Assembly: GCA_016584305.1 (NCBI GenBank)
Contig: JACEEZ010005826.1
Span: 135,424-199,423 of the forward strand
Source of the DNA: Chionoecetes opilio
Taxonomy: Eukaryota > Arthropoda > Malacostraca > Decapoda > Majidae
Direction: 5' to 3'
Length of the DNA stretch: 64,000 bases
Below, piece by piece: positions 1 through 11,700 of this stretch (positions are counted from its first letter, which is position 1; every line of letters starts with the position of its first letter). The position numbers and the translations under genes were made by a program. The notes beneath the pieces were generated by a model. It made no database searches and had not been told where the DNA came from. It saw only the letters and a program-made list of their open reading frames with translations.

Positions 1-1067
1 GCCCACTCGATCCCCCAGCCAATAGGAACGACGAATGGGACGGGGCCAGTCTCAATGTATTTTCGCGAGCATCAGTCCACCCTGACCCGGTCTGGACTGG
101 ACTGGACCAGGGCGGTGAACGTCGCGAAAACGCGCTATACGCTGTACGCAGAGATATACCACTCCTTGGGTTTTTTCCCAAGATCTTGGGATTTAGGTCC
201 TGGCGTTGGGATATTTTTAGTCTAATAGCACGTTTTCGCGACCGCTCTGGCCCGGTCTGGACTGGGCTAGTCCCGGGCGGCCACTGTTTTCGCGAGGCGG
301 ATTGAGCCGGGGTGGAACGGGCGAGACTGGGCCAGGCCAGTGAGGAGGACAAGGTTGGACTAGTGTGGGGAGAACTAGCACATGCGCACTACAGTCAGCG
401 GGGAAGACGACCAGGAGCTTCTCGTGCTGCTGATAAGACATGAAACACCATGATGGCCGACCATAAGACTAAAGTAATTTCACGAAAAATTTCAATATTC
501 GCAATTTGCTGAAACAACATCTTAGGAAATGAATGTACCGTCAACAACACTAAAGGCGTTTTCTGCGGGGGATTTTGCTTGCAAGCGAAAAGATTTCGAT
601 TGCAAGCGGTCACTTTTATAGTGCCCATATATATTTTATAGTGCCCAAACAAACATTTCGCTTGCTGCCGCAACAACAACAACAACAACAAATTCTTGCG
701 GGTCGGGCAATCATCTTCCCTGAATGATGTCATGTCGTAGTGTCTCACGCGTTACTAAATTACCTCCACTGAAAAACCTTTCAGCTTGGCTCGTGACCGC
801 CACGTATTGTTCCAATAATATTTTACTCCCATACGTGGGTCACTCACAATTCTTATACTATGTTAATCCTTTGATTAATTGTGGTATTATAGATGAATAC
901 CACCAAATGTATATCTAATTACATCTTAATATACCCAAATCTATTATAATATATACATAGGTGGAATTTGTGTTCGTATCCCGAATTCCTGACGGTAGGC
1001 GCCAAATTCCACCATTCAAATTAACCTTACTCAAAATTAGAGCGGTTTTTAGTGGATAATTTCCACA
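1..1067. other. Left flank with no recognised gene
   Basis: I see no convincing gene here. The first 400 bases are GC-rich, with repeated ggtctggactgg-like words. A short (CAA)n run lies near 668-690. From about 800 to 1000 the sequence is AT-rich. The short open frames have no recognisable motif. The RTE-like LINE begins at about 1068. Confidence 0.5.
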
Positions 1068-1713
1068 CAATCATTGGTTCCCCATGCAGGCTCCCTTCCC
1101 ATACCAAGCAACTTGCCCCAGCCACGAGCCTTGTGGTTGCCCCCTTGGCCTCCTCTAAGCCGGATTGTCTCTTACAGATACAACCCGTGGGAAGGATCGG
1201 TTTCAGGGTAGCGTGGCACATGCCCATATAGCCGAAGTTCTATACTGACGGACTATGCAGGTAATAGGCCTCAATTCAGTCTCACGGTGCAATCGTTGGT
1301 TTGACGCTGGTAATCATCCCAGCAATACCCCATGATTCTTCAATGACACTTAATACCAAAGGCATTTATTTGCCTCTTCAAGTCGCTATTTAGTGTCCAT
1401 GGCTCACAACCATAGAGTAAGACAGGGATCACAAGCGACTCGGATCCGGATCTTTGTCCTCCTGCACAGGTAGCGACAACGCCAAATACTCCTGCTGAGC
1501 GAGTCCATAACACCGTGGGCTATGCCAATCCGCCGTAAGACTTCTTGACGTGACCCACCGTTATTATGGACTGCGCTACCAAGGTATGTAAAACTTTCCA
1601 AGATCTCAATGTCCTCACCGCACACATGAACAGACTGTACTGTTTCATCTAGTAAGCCTCCAAACACCTGGACCTTGGTCTTGAGCCAGGAGACCTCAAG
1701 TCCCAAAGGCTTT

Positions 1714-2347
1714 GGGCCAGATTGTTAAATGTCACCTTTCCCGTCCCATGACGGGGACCCAGGGTAACATTGAAGCGTTCCTCGTCTTTTCCCTTCGTGT
1801 AGTCCCGTCACGGTAAGGTTGGTATGCCGGAAGGAGCTGCCACGTCTGTGCTGTGCAACAATGTATGTCCTTCAGAAAAATCAGTGAAACTTGGTTGGGA
1901 AATAATATTTAGTGTCTCAAAAACCAGGGAAGTGAATGAATTAATACAAAAATGCGAAAACAAGTGCGCGCCGCTCCGCAACGCCAACGCCTGCCAGACA
2001 CCAAGTGGTCCACTCTGCCCAGCCCTGCCTGTGGCATGTGTGTGTGTCTCCCGGTTACATTACAAACCACTCTTTTTATTACGCACAAAGGTTAATTTCG
2101 TCAATAAACAAATAAAAAGTAACAATAAAGTCACTGAAATGTCTTTATCTTATCCAATAATGGGATGAAGAGTACAGAGGAGATCAGCGCCAGCGAAGGG
2201 AATGGTGAAGACATGGTCTGTGCTCGGTCTTCGTTTCTTTACCTTCACCGCGATGCGACGATACTTGTCGCGGCTCAACATTTTGACAGTACCAATTACG
2301 TGCCGAAGTACACTCTTCACCTAAGAGGACATTTGACAATCTGGCCC
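1714..2347. mobile_element. Non-autonomous TIR element (Harbinger-like?) inside LINE A
   Basis: The ends are an imperfect inverted repeat: GGGCCAGATTGTTAAATGTC at 1714 pairs with the reverse complement of gacatttgacaatctggccc ending at 2347. The flank is ttt on both sides (1711-1713 and 2348-2350), a 3-bp target duplication. The uninterrupted site exists in LINE A copy 2 near 20494, where caaaggcttt runs straight into gcctcctcg. The element is 634 bp and encodes no recognisable transposase. A 3-bp TSD and GGGCC ends fit the PIF/Harbinger group, but TTT is not the usual TWA, so the family is tentative. Confidence 0.8.
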
Positions 2348-3022
2348 TTTGCCTCCTCGTGCAGCGCCTCGAGAGCCATCACCAGAACCTCCAACGACTC
2401 AGCAAAGATTACTGCATCATCGGCAAAAACAAGATCAATGATCTTGGTGTTGCCGAGCGATGCTCCACAATCACTTTGATGAATTTGACCACTACATCTT
2501 TGCCCAATACCCAGTCCATACAAGTGTTGAAAAGTGATAGGACAAGGACGCACCCTTGCCTCACTCCTGTATTCACAGGAAAGAAACTAGATTCACCTCC
2601 CCCACACTTCACAGCACTCTCAGTCCTAGAGTACAGTCCAGCCATCAAACCAATAGTCCTTGCAGGAATCCCACGAAGTTGCAGAAGGTCCCAGAGTGAC
2701 TCACGATGCACTGAGTCAAACGCCTTCTTGAGATCAACATAGGCTGCAAGCATCCCCATGTCGAAACTCACATCGGCGTTCCACCAGGACACGAAGCGCT
2801 AGGATACGGTCCGTTGTTGACTTACCAGATGTGAACCCAGACTGCTGAGGTCTCTGATGCTTCAGCAGCTGACTGCGGATCCGTGTCAGCAATAGATGGG
2901 CAAGTACCTTGCCTGGCACGCTGAGCAGTGTAATGCCGCAGTAATTGTTATAGTCCTGACGGTCCCCTTTCCCTTTCCAGATAGGGACGACCAGCCCCCT
3001 TTTCCAGTCAGGAATAATAGTA

Positions 3023-4014
3023 CAGTCAAACCTCGATATAACGGACCTCGATGTAACGGACTTCGGATGTAACGGACTCCATTTGCGTGACTTTTTTTTT
3101 TTTTTTTTTTTTTTTGCATATCAGACCGCTTATCGCCGCTCGAATTGTCAACTCAACATAATTGTATTATTTTCTCATTTTACTTTGGAATGCTTGGGTT
3201 TTAAGGAGTTTTGATGTATCACATATTAAGATATATAAGGAAGGAGCCTGTGTTGCTAGTGATTTAGTGGTAGAAGGTGTGTATTGTTTAAAATAGTGAT
3301 AATTATTAGTGTTATGGGGTGGTCGCTGCTACACTCTCCCTGTCACCTCAACACCCTAAATCACCCTTATCTAAGGTGATACGCAGTGCTTCACTGACCT
3401 AAATAGTGACACGTGTATAGAACTGCACTTCACAACCATATAATATATATAATAATGAGCATTAGTCATGATAATATGCAATACCTTTGACAGCCACGGG
3501 CTGTGTCTGGCTTGTTGTTTGTTTACCTTTCTCTAGAGCTTGAGCTTGACTAGCTACACGGTCTGGTTGTGTTTGTGATTATTTCTCATTTATTTCACGT
3601 GTAGGAGCGGACCAAATTCAGCATGTAGTACCAGTCACTGTTTACCTCCCAACATAGCTACACAGTCTGGTTGTGTTTGTGATTATTTCTCATTTATTTC
3701 ACGTGTAGGAGCGGACCAAATTCAGCATGTAGTACCAGTCACTGTTTACCTCCCAACATAGCTACACAGTCTGGTTGTGTTTGTGATTATTTCTCATTTA
3801 TTTCACGTGTAGGAACGGACCAAATCCAGCATGTAGTGCCAGTCACTGTTTACCTCCCAACATAGCTACACAGTCTGGTTGTGTTTGTGATTATTTCTCA
3901 TTTATTTCACAATTTTTCCGTTTTTTCATATATTTTTCCACCCTTGGGAAAATACCCTCGCTATAACGGACCACTCCTCCCCCCCCTTTAGTCCGTTATA
4001 TCGAGGTTTGACTG
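3023..4014. mobile_element. pogo/Tigger-like non-autonomous TIR element inside LINE A
   Basis: The 5' end reads CAGTCAAACCTCGATATAAC and the 3' end is its inverted counterpart, ending gaggtttgactg. TA flanks both sides (3021-3022 and 4015-4016), the target duplication of the Tc1/mariner/pogo superfamily. CAGT ends of this type are typical of pogo/Tigger elements. The 992-bp body carries a poly-T stretch (about 3092-3115) and a 104-bp tandem array, but no transposase. It interrupts the LINE A reading frame between the CPDCRVAIW segment and the next RT segment. Confidence 0.88.
3549..3909. repeat. 104-bp tandem repeat within the pogo-like element
   Basis: A unit beginning gtgtaggagcggacc recurs at 3599, 3703 and 3807, exactly 104 bp apart. 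A partial unit precedes it. Copies are nearly identical, with a few substitutions in the third (gaacgg for gagcgg, ccagc for tcagc). Confidence 0.93.
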
Positions 4015-4559
4015 TACCAGATTGCCACACGGCAGTCAGGACAGCATGCAACCCGCAAATCATGGCCCCACCCCCCAGCTTTGAGGAGCTCCGCACTGAT
4101 ATTACAGACACCACCTGCCTTTCCACCCCTCAACTTTTCTACAGCCTCTTTGACTTCGTCAAAAGAGGGTGCGGTTTCGTCAATGGGAGGATTGGCATCC
4201 ACTGCCCGTATTCCAGTGGTGTGAAGCTGCTCAATTGGAGGGTCCACCGTGAACAACTGCCCAAAGTACATTTGTACTCAGCCCAACGATCCATCTGCCC
4301 ATCCATGTCCGACACGAGGCGCCCATCTGCTGTTCGAATAGCACTCGCCCAAGATGGAGACTTGGAACGGAGCTTCTTCAGGGCTCGGTAGGCGGGTCGG
4401 AGGTCATTAGCATTCAAATGGGCCTCGACATCCTCAGCGAGGCTCCTGACATACCTCTCCTTGTCCAGGAGACAATCCCTATACCGGCCCCCAAATACAA
4501 CTGAAGAAAAGTTTGGGCAGGTCAGAACAAAAATATGGGCACTCATGCATAATCTGCCA

Positions 4560-4927
4560 ACTCCCTCTACGGAAGTTATAATCACAGGGAACTTCAACTA
4601 GCCCTGCATTGCATGGCTTTCAATGAAATTAAAAGGAGGATCCCGGGAAGAGAAACAGCAGGCAAAGGAATTAATATCCATCATTAAAACCTGCTATTTG
4701 ACGCAGTTCATCGGGGATCCTACCAGAGGTAATAATACCCTGGACCTGCTGTTAAGCAACAATTTTGAGCTAATCCACTCCTATGAAATAATTCAAACAA
4801 TAATGTCGGACCACAGTCTCATCAAAGTCACCACCAATAGTTTCTCAACACCTCCAAAAATTCCGGCACCATTGAACCCGAGGTTAAACACTTCCCTCAG
4901 TGATTTAACTTCTATAGCAATGAGATA
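4560..4927 (+). pseudogene. LINE B endonuclease C-terminal part
   Basis: The frame from 4623 contains FIGDPTRGNNTLDLLLSNN and later IMSDHSLIKVTTN. These match the pattern of the apurinic-type endonuclease of non-LTR retrotransposons, whose last conserved motif is SDH. The upstream VIITGNFN block (4573-4600) corresponds to the GDFN motif but ends at an in-frame stop. A frameshift near 4915 breaks it from the following linker. Confidence 0.7.
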
Positions 4928-5341
4928 GAATGGGACAAACTGGGAGGAGAACTTGCAACTGACTGGCCGGCACTTTTTAAAGGGAAGAACACATGTGAAG
5001 CTCTCGATATCTTCCTAAAGAGATGCCTGGAGGTCTGCAAAAATAATGTGCCCCACAAAACCCCAAAGAACAGTCATGTGAGAAAACATCCCTCGGGATA
5101 GGAAAATTTTAATGAAGAAAAGGTCCTTAACAAGAGCCAAGCTAAAGAAGACACTCCACAGCCCCACCCTCGCTAAACTACAACAAAGTTTGAGGAGGTT
5201 GAGAGGAGGCTTATTCTGTCCCATGAAGAGGAAAGAAAATGGGAAGAACTACAAGCAATAGAGCACATCAAGGTAAACAGCAAATTCTTCTATGCCTACG
5301 CCAAAAAGAAGCTCAAGAAAGTATCTTCAATAGGCCCACTT

Positions 5342-5754
5342 ATGAAGGAAAACAAAGATTTTGAGAATGAACCAGGGGAAATTGTCAAGATGCTCAAACA
5401 ACAATACGAAGATGCCTTCAGCCCACCAAATGAGGCCCAGAAAATTTACGACCCATCTTCTTTCTTTGAAGTACCTCAAAAGCCAGAACACCTGCTTACA
5501 TCAGTAACTATAACAACAGAAGACATCATTGCAGCCATTGATAAGCTAGCACCACACTCAGCTGCAGGGCCAGATGGCTTCCATGCACAGCTACTTAAAC
5601 ACTAAACACCAGTTGGCACTACCACTGAAACTAATGAGTGATAAGTCCCTACAAGCTGGCTCTGTGCCACAGTCACTCAAAACAGGTATCATTACACCCA
5701 TATACAAAAGGGGCAGCAAAGGCTTGGCGAAGAACTATAGACCAGTAGTACTAA
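5342..5754 (+). pseudogene. LINE B reverse transcriptase, N-terminal part
   Basis: Two overlapping frames (5342-5605 and about 5600-5757) carry the fingers region: IDKLAPHSAAGPDGFHAQLL, then a frame change, then SVPQSLKTGIITPIYKRGS and LAKNYRPVVL. The segment stops exactly where the solo LTR inserts. The RT motif resumes at 6544 with TSHLIEIMERSIRSKL, which is the usual continuation. Confidence 0.8.
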
Positions 5755-6543
5755 TGTAATGCCAGAAAATGGGTTAATCCTGTGACTCACGATTGACAAA
5801 AAGTTTACATTGAGTGGTGAGAGTAAAGTAATACATATATAGCTAGTAATTAAATGCTCACAATTTTTCTTCACTCCTCAGTCCTTAATCAGTTAGATAT
5901 AGGTTCCGGCAATATTTTATACCCGTGGTCGCTAGTGACGTCACGGCAAGAAGGCGAGGTAGGGAAAAATACACGCGATCGCTCTCTCTCTTGCCAGCCC
6001 TCGTCGAGAACACACGGCTCGGAGAGTCGTGTCTTACAACCCTTTTCGAAGGGTCTGGAGCTGGGAGCAGTGAGCTGAGCTGAGTGGGTGGTTTAACCCC
6101 TGAGGGACCCACGTGTGTGCTGATGGTGGAGGTGGTGTGTTGCTGAGCTGTGCTGAGTGGATGACCCGCTGATACACCAGTATATAGAGCTAAGGCCATG
6201 ATTCATCGCGAGTGTTTGTGTGTAAATAGGTACATTACCTAGTGACGGTGGTTAGGAACTTTTGGGATTATGTTAAGCCAGAGTGAGAATTGAGTCGTGT
6301 CGGGTATTATTATTGTTTAAGTGATTTTGGTGAAACCTTAGAGTGGGGATGTGAATACTGGTATCAACACAGTGGTAATTATAAAGAAACCCTGTTAACG
6401 AGTCGTTTATTAAGTCCCAGTTATCCTCATATATTCTCTAAATCTTAATTTTTTTTTCCCACTTATTGTGGGTGGTGGCAGCGTAATCGCCAGGTTTGTG
6501 GAGCCCTTCAAGTTAACATCCAGCTATAAGGCGGGGCGCTACA
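5755..6543. mobile_element. Solo LTR inserted in LINE B
   Basis: The insertion starts TGTAATGCC and ends GCGCTACA, so it has the TG...CA termini of an LTR. It is flanked by ctaa at 5751-5754 and 6544-6547, a 4-bp target duplication. Removing it restores LINE B across the conserved NYRPV-L-TSHLI junction. It is 789 bp, carries no coding region, and has no second copy nearby, so it looks like the product of LTR-LTR recombination. The TSD length fits Ty3/Gypsy or BEL elements. Orientation is not determined. Confidence 0.82.
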
Positions 6544-6989
6544 CTAACATCCCACTTAATTGAAATAATGGAAAGATCAATCCGATCCAAGCTGGTTAAC
6601 TATATGGAAGACATTGTAGTATTTAATGAAGGTCAACATGGCTTCAGACAAGGCCGTTCCTGCCTCTCACAATTGCTGACTCATTACGAGAAAGTTTTGC
6701 AGGACATTCAGGATGGTGACAATGTGGATGTCATATATCTCGACTTCGCCAAAGCTTTTGATAAAGTTGCCCACGGGATTCTCTCCCACAAGATAAAAAA
6801 GCTCGGGATAAGTGGCAAGCTCGGAGAATGGCTACATAGCTTCCTTTCCGACAGAGAACAACGAGTAGTGGTGGAAGGGGAACTATCAGATGCTAGCAGT
6901 GTTGTCAGCGGTGTCCCTCAGGGCTGGGTCCTAGGCCCCCTGCTCTTCCTCATTATGATAGGGGATAGAGATCAAGATCGGGCACACAA
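6544..6989 (+). pseudogene. LINE B reverse transcriptase core, ending at the first array
   Basis: The open frame from 6568 shows successive RT motifs: NEGQHGFRQGRSCLSQLL, then VDVIYLDFAKAFDKVAHG (palm motif A), then VVSGVPQGWVLGPLLFLIMI (motif B). The next expected motif, FADD (motif C, catalytic), is where the 35-bp array begins, and only altered FAHH versions are present. The usual SV of PQGSVLGP is replaced by WV. The frame then runs on through repeat sequence to 8115, so the 515-residue open frame is not a real protein. Confidence 0.85.
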
Positions 6990-8107
6990 CCACCACAGCC
7001 TTTGCCCACCACACAAGAATACAACCGCTGCAGCCTTTGCCCACCACACAAGAATACAACCGCTGCAGCCTTTGCCCACCACACAAGAATACAACCGCTG
7101 CAGCCTTTGCCCACCACACAAGAATACAACCACCACAGCCTTTGCCCACCACACAAGAATACAACCGCTGCAGCCTTTGCCCACCACACAAGAATACAAC
7201 CGCTACAGCCTTTGCCCACCACACAAGAATACAACTGCTGCAGCCTTTGCCCACCACACAAGAATACAACCGCTGCAGCCTTTGCCCACCACACAAGAAT
7301 ACAACCGCTACAGCCTTTGCCCACCACACAAGAATACAACCGCTGCAGCCTTTGCCCACCACACAAGAATACAACCGCTGCAGCCTTTGCCCACCACACA
7401 AGAATACAACCGCTGCAGCCTTTGCCCACCACACAAGAATACAACCACCACAGCCTTTGCCCACCACACAAGAATACAACCGCTGCAGCCTTTGCCCACC
7501 ACACAAGAATACAACCGCTACAGCCTTTGCCCACCACACAGAATACAACTGCTGCAGCCTTTGCCCACCACACAAGAATACAACCGCTGCAGCCTTTGCC
7601 CACCACACAAGAATACAACCGCTACAGCCTTTGCCCACCACACAAGAATACAACCGCTACAGCCTTTGCCCACCACACAAGAATACAACCGCTACAGCCT
7701 TTGCCCACCACACAAGAATACAACCGCTACAGCCTTTGCCCACCACACAAGAATACAACCGCTACAGCCTTTGCCCACCACACAAGAATACAACTGCTGC
7801 AGCCTTTGCCCACCACACAAGAATACAACCGCTACAGCCTTTGCCCACCACACAAGAATACAACTGCTGCAGCCTTTGCCCACCACACAAGAATACAACC
7901 GCTACAGCCTTTGCCCACCACACAAGAATACAACCGCTACAGCCTTTGCCCACCACACAAGAATACAACTGCTGCAGCCTTTGCCCACCACACAAGAATG
8001 CAACCGCTACAGCCTTTGCCCACCACACAAGAATACAACCGCTACAGCCTTTGCCCACCACACAAGAATACAACCGCTACAGCCTTTGCCCACCACACAA
8101 GAATACA
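6990..8107 (+). repeat. 35-bp minisatellite, about 32 copies, built from the RT FADD-box region
   Basis: The unit cagcctttgcccaccacac-aagaatacaaccgct(g/a) repeats every 35 bp with few substitutions (ccgctg, ccgcta, ctgctg or ccacca at the end of the unit). In one frame it reads TAFAHHTRIQ. This aligns with the TAFADDTRI catalytic block expected at this point in LINE B, with gac-gac changed to cac-cac. Because 35 is not a multiple of 3, the array passes through all three frames and no frame has a stop. Confidence 0.95.
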
Positions 8108-8741
8108 AAAAATAAATTGTGCACAACCAGATGCTCAGCTACTCCAATAAGACGTAGATAAAATCTTAGACTGAGCAGATAGGAATAATATGGTCCTAAA
8201 TGGAGACAAGTTTGAGTTGTTAAGGTATGGAAACCGAGTTGAAAACAATACCTCAACAAAATAATATTGCGGCCAACAGGAAATAGTAGCCAAGGAGGTA
8301 GTTAAAGATTTGGGTGTAAACATGAGCAATGATGCTACCTTTTCTGACCACATCGTATTAACAACAGCAAAAGCAAGGCAGCTATCAGGCTGGATCCTGA
8401 GGACCTTCCAAACCAGGAGTGTACAGTGTATGCTGACTCTTTGGAAGTCACTGGTGCTACCACGCCTAGAATACTGCTGTCAGCTCTGATCACCACATAA
8501 AATATCCACATACATAAAAACACCATAAAAATCACATAAAATATCCGAAATTACTGCACCAGAAGCTCCCCAAAGAACTTTCACAAACAAGATCCACGGA
8601 GTTGAACACCTGAATTACTGGGAGAGACTCAGGACACTGCACCTGTTTTCGCTTCAGAGACGCAGAGAAAGATACGTCGTCATTCATGTTTGGAAAATGT
8701 TGGAAAAACAGGGTACCAAACACCAATGTGCAAGAAACAGT
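8108..8741 (+). pseudogene. LINE B RT thumb and connector segment between the arrays
   Basis: Pieces of the usual post-palm LINE sequence occur in shifting frames: NMVLNGDKFELLRYGN (about 8188-8236), EVVKDLGVNMSNDATFSDH (about 8297-8353), TFQTRSVQCMLTLWKSLVLP (about 8400-8465), then HGVEHLNYWERLRTLHLFSL and RRRERYVVIHVWKML. Stops and frame changes make it non-functional. It ends at the start of the second array. Confidence 0.8.
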
Positions 8742-11700
8742 GTACCACAGGAGAGGCAGGCTGTGCTACGTGTGCACCACCCCAGGAGAGGCAGGCTGTG
8801 CTACCTGTGCACCACCCCAGGAGAGGCAGGCTGTGCTACGTGTGCACCACCCCAGGAGAGGCAGGCTGTGCTACGTGTGCACCACTTCAGGAGAGGCAGG
8901 CTGTGCTACGTGTGCACCACCCCAGGAGAGGCAGGCTGTGCTACGTGTGCACCACCCCAGGAGAGGCAGGCTGTGCTACGTGTGCACCACTTCAGGAGAG
9001 GCAGGCTGTGCTACGTGTGCACCACTTCAGGAGAGGCAGGCTGTGCTACCTGTGCACCACCCCAGGAGAGGCAGGCTGTGCTACCTGTGCACCACCCCAG
9101 GAGAGGCAGGCTGTGCTACCTGTGCACCACCCCAGGAGAGGCAGGCTGTGCTACGTGTGCACCACCCAGGAGAGGCTGGCTGTGCTACGTGTGCACCACC
9201 CCAGGAGAGGAAGGCTGTGCTACGTGTGCACCACCCCAGGAGAGGCAGGCTGTGCTACGTGTGCACCACCCCAGGAGAGGCAGGCTGTGTTACGTGTGCA
9301 CCACCCCAGGAGAGGAAGGCTGTGCTACGTGTGCACCACCCCAGGAGAGGCAGGCTGTGCTACCTGTGCACCACCCCAGGAGAGGCAGGCTGTGCTCACT
9401 GTGCACCACTCCAGGAGAGGCAGGCTGTGCTACCTGTGCACCACCCCAGGAGAGGCAGGATGTGCTACGTGTGCACCACCCCAGGAGAGGCAGGCTGTGC
9501 TACGTGTGCACCACCCCAGGAGAGGCAGGCTGTGCTACGTGTGCACCACCCCAGGAGAGGCAGGCTGTGCTACGTGTGCACCACCCCAGGAGAGGCAGGC
9601 TGTGCTACGTGTGCACCACCCCAGGAGAGGCAGGCTGTGCTACGTGTGCACCACCCCAGGAGAGGCAGGCTGTGCTACGTGTGCACCACCCCAGGAGAGG
9701 CAGGCTGTGCTACGTGTGCACCACCCCAGGAGAGGCAGGCTGTGCTACGTGTGCACCACCCCAGGAGAGGCAGGCTGTGCTACGTGTGCACCACCCCAGG
9801 AGAGGCAGGCTGTGCTACGTGTGCACCACCCCAGGAGAGGCAGGCTGTGCTACCTGTGCACCACCCCAGGAGAGGCAGGCTGTGCTACCTGTGCACCACC
9901 CCAGGAGAGGCAGGCTGTGCTACGTGTGCACCACCCCAGGAGAGGCAGGCTGTGCTACGTGTGCACCACCCCAGGAGAGGCAGGCTGTGCTACGTGTGCA
10001 CCACTTCAGGAGAGGCAGGCTGTGCTACCTGTGCACCACCCCAGGAGAGGCAGGCTGTGCTACCTGTGCACCACCCCAGGAGAGGCAGGCTGTGCTACCT
10101 GTGCACCACCCCAGGAGAGGCAGGCTGTGCTACGTGTGCACCACCCCAGGAGAGGCTGGCTGTGCTACGTGTGCACCACCCCAGGAGAGGAAGGCTGTGC
10201 TACGTGTGCACCACCCCAGGAGAGGCAGGCTGTGCTACGTGTGCACCACCCCAGGAGAGGCAGGCTGTGTTACGTGTGCACCACCCCAGGAGAGGAAGGC
10301 TGTGCTACGTGTGCACCACCCCAGGAGAGGCAGGCTGTGCTACCTGTGCACCACCCCAGGAGAGGCAGGCTGTGCTCACTGTGCACCACTCCAGGAGAGG
10401 CAGGCTGTGCTACCTGTGCACCACCCCAGGAGAGGCAGGATGTGCTACGTGTGCACCACCCCAGGAGAGGCAGGCTGTGCTACGTGTGCACCACCCCAGG
10501 AGAGGCAGGCTGTGCTACGTGTGCACCACCCCAGGAGAGGCAGGCTGTGCTACGTGTGCACCACCCCAGGAGAGGCAGGCTGTGCTACCTGTGCACCACC
10601 CCAGGAGAGGCAGGCTGTGCTACCTGTGCACCACCCCAGGAGAGGCAGGCTGTGCTACGTGTGCACCACCCCAGGAGAGGCAGGCTGTGCTACCTGTGCA
10701 CCACCCCAGGAGAGGCAGGCTGTGCTACGTGTGCACCACCCCAGGAGAGGCTGGCTGTGCTACGTGTGCACCACCCCAGGAGAGGAAGGCTGTGCTACGT
10801 GTGCACCACCCCAGGAGAGGCAGGCTGTGCTACGTGTGCACCACCCCAGGAGAGGCAGGCTGTGTTACGTGTGCACCACCCCAGGAGAGGAAGGCTGTGC
10901 TACGTGTGCACCACCCCAGGAGAGGCAGGCTGTGCTACCTGTGCACCACCCCAGGAGAGGCAGGCTGTGCTACGTGTGCACCACCCCAGGAGAGGAAGGC
11001 TGTGCTACGTGTGCACCACCCCAGGAGAGGAAGGCTGTGCTACGTGTGCACCACCCCAGGAGAGGCAGGCTGTGCTACCTGTGCACCACCCCAGGAGAGG
11101 CAGGCTGTGCTACCTGTGCACCACCCCAGGAGAGGCAGGATGTGCTACGTGTGCACCACCCCAGGAGAGGCAGGCTGTGCTACCTGTGCACCACCCCAGG
11201 AGAGGCAGGCTGTGCTACGTGTGCACCACCCCAGGAGAGGCAGGCTGTGCTACGTGTGCACCACCCCAGGAGAGGCAGGCTGTGCTACGTGTACACCACC
11301 CCAGGAGAGGCAGGCTGTGCTACCTGTGCACCACCCCAGGAGAGGCAGGCTGTGCTACCTGTGCACCACCCCAGGAGAGGCAGGATGTGCTACGTGTGCA
11401 CCACCCCAGGAGAGGCAGGCTGTGCTACCTGTGCACCACCCCAGGAGAGGCAGGCTGTGCTACCTGTGCACCACCCCAGGAGAGGCAGGCTGTGCTACGT
11501 GTGCACCACCCAGGAGAGGCTGGCTGTGCTACGTGTGCACCACCCCAGGAGAGGCAGGCTGTGCTACGTGTGCACCACCCCAGGAGAGGCAGGCTGTGCT
11601 ACCTGTGCACCACCCCAGGAGAGGCAGGCTGTGCTACGTGTGCACCACCCCAGGTGAGGAAGGCTGTGCTACGTGTGCACCACCCCAGGAGAGGCAGGCT

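Larger units (their letters stand above)
1068..4488 (-). mobile_element. RTE-like non-LTR retrotransposon (LINE A, copy 1), interrupted
   Basis: Read on the minus strand, this is a broken LINE. From its 5' side (high coordinates) it has a linker (YRDCLLDKERYVRSLAEDV), a segment before the RT (KEAVEKLRGGKAGG), the RT palm (VDLKKAFDSVHRESLWDLL, then GVRQGCVL, then VFADDAVIFAESLE) and the thumb (ESFTYLGSAVHNNGGSRQEV). A near-identical copy of its 3' part lies at 19759-20932. Two DNA transposons have inserted into it, at 1714-2347 and 3023-4014, and the reading frame resumes across each. Relative to copy 2, the 3' end has lost about 85 bp near 1072. The RT word choice and the 3' tail of copy 2 suggest the RTE/BovB group, but the clade is an inference. 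It is non-functional. Confidence 0.85.

Noticed and set aside
6931..8161. Long open frames on both strands (up to 515 codons) across the first 35-bp array
   Set aside because: They are created by a stop-free repeat unit read in different frames; only the RT part before 6990 has real motifs.
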